DNA of 64,000 nucleotides, from the NCBI GenBank assembly GCA_905233955.1, contig CAJOFQ010000002.1, positions 68,594-132,593 on the forward strand, given 5' to 3'. Numbering within the stretch: position 1 is the stretch's first letter; each line of letters starts with the position of its first letter. This stretch comes from an uncultured Lachnospiraceae bacterium. Its GTDB lineage: Bacteria; Bacillota; Clostridia; Lachnospirales; Lachnospiraceae. The notes beneath the pieces were generated by a model that did not search any database, had not been told where the DNA came from, and worked only from the letters and a program-made list of their open reading frames with translations. Positions 58,465-64,000 of the stretch are shown in pieces. Made by a program: the position numbers and the translations under genes.

Positions 58465-60132
58465 ATGAGAACAAAATTATTATCAACCTGTGTAGTTTTA
58501 TCCTTATTTTTGATTCTGCTTGGCGGCACTGTATATGCCGCACCTTCCAAAGATCATCAGAGTGATCCATTTCGCATACTCTTTATTGCCTCATATAACT
58601 ATTCCTATTCCACAGTTCCCCTTCAGCTTAGCGGCTTTAGAGAGGGTCTTGGAGGAATGTCATACGATATCGACTATGAGTTCATGGATTCCAAGAATTT
58701 CTACCATCCTGACGATTTGCAGGAGTTTTACACTTTTGTTAATTACAAGATCTCTCATTCCGACCCATATGATCTGGTTGTGGTATCCGATGATAATGCT
58801 CTCAGATTCTGGAAGAATTACCGCAATAAATTATTCCCTGACACACCGACCGTGTTCCTGGGTATTAACAATTACACTGACGCAAAGGCTGCTGATTCAA
58901 TGGATGAGGTGACCGGTATAGCTGAAGTATTCGATTACATATCCAGCTTTGATCTTATGCGTTCATTGTTCCCGAACCGCAATCATGTTGTCGCTGTTGT
59001 CGACGGGTCCATCACTGCCCGAGGTGAGTATGCACTGTTCCAGGATGCTTCCTCACAATATCCACAGCTTACATATTCTGTACTAAATACCGTGGATTAC
59101 TCTGAATCAGGGTTGATAGAAGCTCTCAAGAAGCTTGGTGATAATGATATAATCCTGTACCTGGACTTTTTAGAGGACGGAGATGGCAATATCTATACCG
59201 AGCGCACAGCTTCCTCTCTTCTTGCAGACAATGCCCCCAATGTTCCCATAATGCGTGTCTCTACCGCGAATGTTGAGCGGGGAGTTTTTGGCGGTATTGT
59301 ATATTCTCATTATGATGCAGGTGTCCTGGCAGGCGAGATGACTGCCAAGATTGCAAAGGGTACTCCCCTGGGCGACATCCCTATGGTTGATCACCCTATT
59401 ACCACAGCTATTTTTGATCAGAATGCCCTGGATCATTTTGGGATTTCAATAAGGGAGCTTCCCACAAACTCCACTATTCTCCACGAACATCCTTCGCTGA
59501 TCAAATTTTACAAAGAGAATACTATGCTTGCTAACCTGATTCTGCTTGTAATATTGATGATGATTGTCATCATAGCCATCCTCATAATCAATAATCAGCG
59601 CAGAGAAAAGTTAATCAAGCAGGACTTCCTGACACAGATGCCGAATCGGCTGTATATCAATTCCAAGATCCAGCAGACAATAGACAGACATGAGCCATTT
59701 GGACTGTTAATGATGGATGTAGACCACTTCAAGAACATTAACGATACCCTGGGGCATCCTATAGGCGACGAGCTTCTCATAAGTGTCGCCAAGAGGTTAA
59801 AACAGCAGAGCTCCAGCCAGCTTATTATCGCCCGTATCGGTGGTGATGAGTTTAATGCTCTTTTGCTTGGCAAGAGCGTAGGTCACGCGGATGAAATTTG
59901 CCAGCGTATCCTGGAATCAGTAAAGGAAGAATACAACCTGTCCAGCGGTCCTCTTAACATTACAGCCAGCTTGGGCTGTGCGCTTTACCCCCATCATACC
60001 GATGATCCAACCCGGGTTATGAGCTACGCTGATGCTGCTCTTTACGAAGTAAAAGAGCGTGGCAGAAACGGCTATCAGCTGTTCCATCCCACGCTCGCAA
60101 AGCACCTTAAGCATTCAGATTATCATGTTTGA
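58465..60132 (+). CDS. Membrane diguanylate cyclase with extracytoplasmic ABC-binding-protein-like sensor domain
   Basis: Signal/TM (MRTKLLSTCVVLSLFLILLGGTVYA), ~300 aa periplasmic-binding-like domain, second TM (LANLILLVILMMIVIIAILII), canonical GGDEF (IARIGGDEFNALLLG). Confidence 0.9.
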   Translation: MRTKLLSTCVVLSLFLILLGGTVYAAPSKDHQSDPFRILFIASYNYSYSTVPLQLSGFREGLGGMSYDIDYEFMDSKNFYHPDDLQEFYTFVNYKISHSDPYDLVVVSDDNALRFWKNYRNKLFPDTPTVFLGINNYTDAKAADSMDEVTGIAEVFDYISSFDLMRSLFPNRNHVVAVVDGSITARGEYALFQDASSQYPQLTYSVLNTVDYSESGLIEALKKLGDNDIILYLDFLEDGDGNIYTERTASSLLADNAPNVPIMRVSTANVERGVFGGIVYSHYDAGVLAGEMTAKIAKGTPLGDIPMVDHPITTAIFDQNALDHFGISIRELPTNSTILHEHPSLIKFYKENTMLANLILLVILMMIVIIAILIINNQRREKLIKQDFLTQMPNRLYINSKIQQTIDRHEPFGLLMMDVDHFKNINDTLGHPIGDELLISVAKRLKQQSSSQLIIARIGGDEFNALLLGKSVGHADEICQRILESVKEEYNLSSGPLNITASLGCALYPHHTDDPTRVMSYADAALYEVKERGRNGYQLFHPTLAKHLKHSDYHV

Positions 60133-61368
60133 TCAGTCCACAACTTCAAAGGTTCCATCATCATTCATCTTGTAGAAGCCTGTATCTACTAGTTCTTCTA
60201 CCAGGTTGTCCTTTGTAACTGTAACAGGAGTTAACAGGAATGATTTCATGTAATTGGTTCCGTTGGAGTATCTGTCGTCTGCAAATACCACATCAAAATC
60301 CCATCCGGATTTTTCTATAAGAGATTCGTCTATCTCTTCACCATTCATGAATGCCACTGTAACATCATACATGGCCTTAGTCTCATGAGGAAGGCACTTG
60401 TACACTGTCATGGACTGCTTTCCATCCATGATATTCTTAAGATTATCCACATCTCCATCCTGTCCGGTAAGAAGAACAGTATTACCACCGCTGTAGCTTG
60501 ATTCTATCGCCTGAGCCACTCCAAGGGCTGCGGTGTCGTTGGCACAAAGTACGGCATCCAATGGCTCGTCGGCGTAATACGACGCGATAATACCTGTCAT
60601 ACGCTCGTTGGCCTTCTCTGTAGACCACTGGAAGGTCTCGGTTTCGGAATAGCCTGTCTCACCTGAAAGAACCTCTACTACTCCGCTGTCCAGATAGGGC
60701 TGGAGTACTCCCATTGCGCCATAATAATAACCATCAGCATTCTTGTCATTGGAATCACCTGAAACAATCTCCATGTGATAAACCTTGTCACCGGCATTGT
60801 CCAGATCAAGTCCGTCTCTGATATGCTCCCCCTCCAATTGACCTACCATGTCATTATCAAAAGATACATAGTAATCCACGGAATCACTGTCAATAATTCG
60901 GTCATATGCAATAACAGGAATGTCACACGCTTTGGCTTCTTCTAGTACCTCCGTAAGCTCTGTGCCCTTTACAGCCGCTATAAGGAGAATATCAACTCCA
61001 TCATTAACCAGATCATGAATATCCTGCTGCTGAGTGTCTATCTTGTTATCTGCCCATCTGATATCAACTGTATATCCGGCATCCTCAAAATTCTGCTTCA
61101 GATAATTGCCGTCCCAGTTCCATCTCGGCAAATGCTCAGCTGGCATCGATATGCCAATTATTTCCTCGCCGTCATCTGCGTGATTAAGTGCTGCTTCTGA
61201 TAATTCCAGCTCTTCCTCTGCTGCATCAGCACTTTCTTCAGCCACAGCTTCACCTGTATCAGCATCATCTGAAGTTTGTGTACCTGAACCTCCAGAGCCT
61301 CCACAGGCTGCTGCAGACCATGCCAGCATGCAGGCTGCAAGCAGAGCCATAATCCTCTTTTTTCTCAT
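60133..61368 (-). CDS. Sugar ABC transporter substrate-binding lipoprotein (ChvE/XylF-like), orphan
   Basis: Signal peptide with lipobox-like SAAACGG; periplasmic-binding fold (IIGISMPAEHLPRWNWDGNYLKQNFEDAG, VIAYDRIIDSDSVDYYVSFDN, LCANDTAALGVAQAI, GQDGD). Confidence 0.9.
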   Translation of the reverse strand: MRKKRIMALLAACMLAWSAAACGGSGGSGTQTSDDADTGEAVAEESADAAEEELELSEAALNHADDGEEIIGISMPAEHLPRWNWDGNYLKQNFEDAGYTVDIRWADNKIDTQQQDIHDLVNDGVDILLIAAVKGTELTEVLEEAKACDIPVIAYDRIIDSDSVDYYVSFDNDMVGQLEGEHIRDGLDLDNAGDKVYHMEIVSGDSNDKNADGYYYGAMGVLQPYLDSGVVEVLSGETGYSETETFQWSTEKANERMTGIIASYYADEPLDAVLCANDTAALGVAQAIESSYSGGNTVLLTGQDGDVDNLKNIMDGKQSMTVYKCLPHETKAMYDVTVAFMNGEEIDESLIEKSGWDFDVVFADDRYSNGTNYMKSFLLTPVTVTKDNLVEELVDTGFYKMNDDGTFEVVD

Positions 61369-61479
61369 TGTATAAACCCCCTCCGTTTAAACCCCTGCAC
61401 TATAAGTAACTTTCATATCAGTTTATACGATGTTAAATGTAAAATCAATCCTGTTTTATACACTGTTTTATTCTCAACT

Positions 61480-63606
61480 CTATTCCAGCACTTCAGTCCA
61501 GTAGTGCTGATCGTATATATCTGTAAATCTGTACAACGCTTTTATAGCGCCATTGCCCACATCAACATTGGATATACGCATGTTATCAGAAACGATCATC
61601 GGCTCTCCCAAAAATGCGTCTTCTTCATACTGACCATTATAATTATAGTACGGACATATAAAATCAATACGGTCGCCATTTTCCAGGTCTGTAAGGCTCT
61701 TTGACACCGTATCTGTAGGTGCGTCACAATACTGTGCTCCGGCTATATAGCCCTTTGGCTCTTCATTATCAAAAACTATAATAAGATTGGCTTCCTGATC
61801 ATTTAATAATACAGGTACATAACCTGTAATGGTATAGCCTTCATCTGTCTCTGTAGTATCAGTGTGATAATAGCACACAGGCTGACCATTAATGGCAAGC
61901 CAGGTACGGTCAATATCTCCCAGAAGATTGCCATCATCATCAAAGGAGAAAACATTATCAAGTCCCAGATTAAAATACCCTTCCCCATCATCGTAATACA
62001 TGGACAGATCCAATGACAGAATACTGCTCCATTCATCTTCTGACAGGCTTATATATTTTTTCCCATCCTCAGATGTCTTCCATACCAGTTCCTCCCCGGA
62101 TATGGATCCATTCTGGGAATTTATGGAATCTGCACTTCTGGCCCCCGTCAAAAGATAAAAAATATTGGAAATATCCTGTGATGAGGTGGTAGTCTGTCCC
62201 TGAGACTGGGTGCTGGCAAAGGCACGAATACAGGCAGTGTAGTCGCTATCCATGCCTATATCCTCGTAATTATCCGCAGCCGCCTCAACATAATCCTTAC
62301 GCTGCTGAGGGAAATATATGGACACGCCATAGGCATTTGTCATATTAGATGATGTACGATTATACTTGACAGCTTCCTTGAGTACATCCGCAAGCTGCTC
62401 TCCCTCCGGAGAATTCATATTCTCTGCCAGATTAACCAGATCTACCTGATCTATCCTGGAGCTCTGGGCAAACTCCCTGGTATGATATCTGGCTGACGAA
62501 ACAGAAGCATAATCTGTATTAATCGCCCCTGAAACCTGCTGGGAAAAGCTGTTAAGTCGATCCGGAACGGTATTAGCAAATTCAGCCAGATCAATAACAG
62601 ACAATGTAGTCTTCTGCCCTGGAACATAACTTTGACATGCACTGGTGTAGTCATCAATAATATTTGCAGCCAGATCCAGTGTTGGCATGGAAGTATCCTT
62701 GGACAGCTTATTTAACCATTTTGTATAATACCAGCCGATTCCGGGTTCAGTTTCCTCAGAAGCAACAAGATAGTCTCCATAATGCTCCAGCATCAGGGCG
62801 TTTTCAGCCGTTGCCATAAGACACGCATCAAAACCGATCATATCAAAGCTGATACCGGAATTTTTAAGAGCCGTGTTTATTCCTGACAATGACATGGAAC
62901 CGGAGTTTTTATGCTTTTCATCGTAGCCGTAACCACTGACAGAACCGCCGCCATGATCCCAGAATATCAGTTCGTACCTGTTTGCAGGATAGTTTGCGGC
63001 ACTCCATTTTATGAAGGATGTAAGCGTGTCAGGGGATGTAAGCGACTTATCCCCATCATCATTAACCAGGCATCTAAGCCCTCCGTTTTCAACCTTATAT
63101 ATCTGATTGACACGGCTGGAAACCAGGGAATTCTGCCATCTGCTGCAGCCTCCTGTATATACCAGCAGATTGATCTTATCTGAGAGGGTGGCATCCATCA
63201 TTTCCTTAAGGTCATTAGTCGCCATGCTGCTTCTCGACTCAAGGTCAGTTCCGCACATGTAGACCATTAGCGTTATTATATCCTCTCCGTTACCTGCGAT
63301 GTCCGTAAATTTATTACGGGAACCATCGGCAACAGCCGTATTAGGTTTTGACACTGGAGTGGCAGCCCAATTTGCGGAATCATTTTGATACAGGGTTTCA
63401 GAGGGGCTTACAGCTTGGCCTCCCAATAAATTCAACAGAATAATAATTATTATTACAGGCAGACTTAATCCTCCGCCAATCATGGCTCCTCTTGACGGAC
63501 CACTACCCCCTGATGAAGAGTAGGAGCCGGACGGCCTTTTTGATACACCCTTACTATCATTAGTAACATATACATCTCTGCTCTTAGGTCTGTTTTTCGG
63601 CGCCAT
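61480..63606 (-). CDS. Membrane-anchored clostripain-family (C11) cysteine peptidase-like protein
   Basis: N-terminal Ser/Gly-rich cytoplasmic tail, TM (LPVIIIIILLNLLGG), C11 motifs with candidate His (LIFWDHGGGSVSGYGYDE) and Cys (MIGFDACLMATAE). ATG at 63606 after GGGAGG. Confidence 0.88.
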   Translation of the reverse strand: MAPKNRPKSRDVYVTNDSKGVSKRPSGSYSSSGGSGPSRGAMIGGGLSLPVIIIIILLNLLGGQAVSPSETLYQNDSANWAATPVSKPNTAVADGSRNKFTDIAGNGEDIITLMVYMCGTDLESRSSMATNDLKEMMDATLSDKINLLVYTGGCSRWQNSLVSSRVNQIYKVENGGLRCLVNDDGDKSLTSPDTLTSFIKWSAANYPANRYELIFWDHGGGSVSGYGYDEKHKNSGSMSLSGINTALKNSGISFDMIGFDACLMATAENALMLEHYGDYLVASEETEPGIGWYYTKWLNKLSKDTSMPTLDLAANIIDDYTSACQSYVPGQKTTLSVIDLAEFANTVPDRLNSFSQQVSGAINTDYASVSSARYHTREFAQSSRIDQVDLVNLAENMNSPEGEQLADVLKEAVKYNRTSSNMTNAYGVSIYFPQQRKDYVEAAADNYEDIGMDSDYTACIRAFASTQSQGQTTTSSQDISNIFYLLTGARSADSINSQNGSISGEELVWKTSEDGKKYISLSEDEWSSILSLDLSMYYDDGEGYFNLGLDNVFSFDDDGNLLGDIDRTWLAINGQPVCYYHTDTTETDEGYTITGYVPVLLNDQEANLIIVFDNEEPKGYIAGAQYCDAPTDTVSKSLTDLENGDRIDFICPYYNYNGQYEEDAFLGEPMIVSDNMRISNVDVGNGAIKALYRFTDIYDQHYWTEVLE

Positions 63607-63711
63607 TAGACATCCTCCCGTTATATACAGTTTAATACTTTTTATACTCGCGACCGAATTTAACTGCCGCTTAAACTTCTCTGACACGGTATATGCAGTT
63701 AAACTTGAACC

Positions 63712-63740
63712 ATTATATAATATCCTTTTTATTCGTACAA
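63712..63740 (-). promoter_or_regulatory. Sigma-A promoter of the C11-peptidase gene
   Basis: Minus strand TTGTAC-17 nt-TATAAT, giving a ~100-nt leader. Confidence 0.75.
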
Positions 63741-63761
63741 TAGCTGTATAAGCTGCAAATA

Positions 63762-64000
63762 TCACAAGACAAGAGAAGAAAAAGCCTTTTTAATTGCATT
63801 GGCATATTCACTGTCAAGATACCAGATTGAGCTGTCATTTGGAGCTCCCTTTGGCGGCTTTTGGGCCGTTGAACTACTATCTTCACCTGGATTTGAATAG
63901 TAATTGTCCTTAGAAATAAATCTTGTAAATACCTTCCTGTCCTTTGGAATTGGATCGTATATCACAACCTTAGCTCTGGCATATGTTATATTGCCTGCCG
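63762..64000 (-). CDS. C-terminal fragment of an unidentified protein (truncated by window edge)
   Basis: Reverse frame stays open to the window edge (AGNITYARAKVVIYDPIPKDRKVFTRFISKDNYYSNPGEDSSSTAQKPPKG...SSLVL*), upstream of the annotated internal ATG. Confidence 0.6.
   Translation of the reverse strand, partial: AGNITYARAKVVIYDPIPKDRKVFTRFISKDNYYSNPGEDSSSTAQKPPKGAPNDSSIWYLDSEYANAIKKAFSSLVL

Noticed and set aside
1-64000. Mobile elements, prophage or CRISPR arrays
   Set aside because: No transposase, integrase, phage structural genes or regularly spaced repeats noticed; gene density and content are core metabolic/informational.

Overview
The window is a dense chromosomal segment from a Firmicute, most likely a butyrate-producing Lachnospiraceae close to Butyrivibrio/Pseudobutyrivibrio (inferred from gene content and protein style; not tested). 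I saw no rRNA, tRNA, CRISPR array, transposase or prophage. From left to right it contains: (1) a minus-strand run purL-carA-carB-metH-membrane protein-OmpR-type response regulator-histidine kinase (truncated by the left edge); (2) a complete butyrate operon thl-small ORF-hbd-bcd-etfB-etfA, with a recognisable promoter, two operator-like dyads and a terminator; (3) holA, diverging from folA-ilvB-ilvN, then a phosphoesterase, thyA, queA, pheT and pheS; (4) a MoxR ATPase / VWA (DUF2201-like) / uncharacterised protein trio, a GH13 glycosidase and mecA; (5) rpsT, whose reading frame is broken by what looks like a 19-nt deletion although its promoter, Shine-Dalgarno sequence and terminator are intact; (6) a FIST-GGDEF protein; (7) a nearly gapless run of about 19 kb, carB2-HAD-leuB-ilvD-ilvB2-serC-serA-DUF1015-M16C peptidase-era-recO-hypothetical-glyS; (8) a c-di-GMP/chemotaxis group (cheV-EAL protein, sensor-GGDEF, orphan sugar-binding lipoprotein) and a membrane-anchored C11 (clostripain-like) protein. 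I cannot show that any complete, undescribed system is present. The best leads are the regulatory architecture and unannotated 58-aa ORF of the butyrate operon, the broken rpsT, a 60-nt hairpin in front of holA, and the MoxR/VWA trio with a degenerate metallopeptidase motif.
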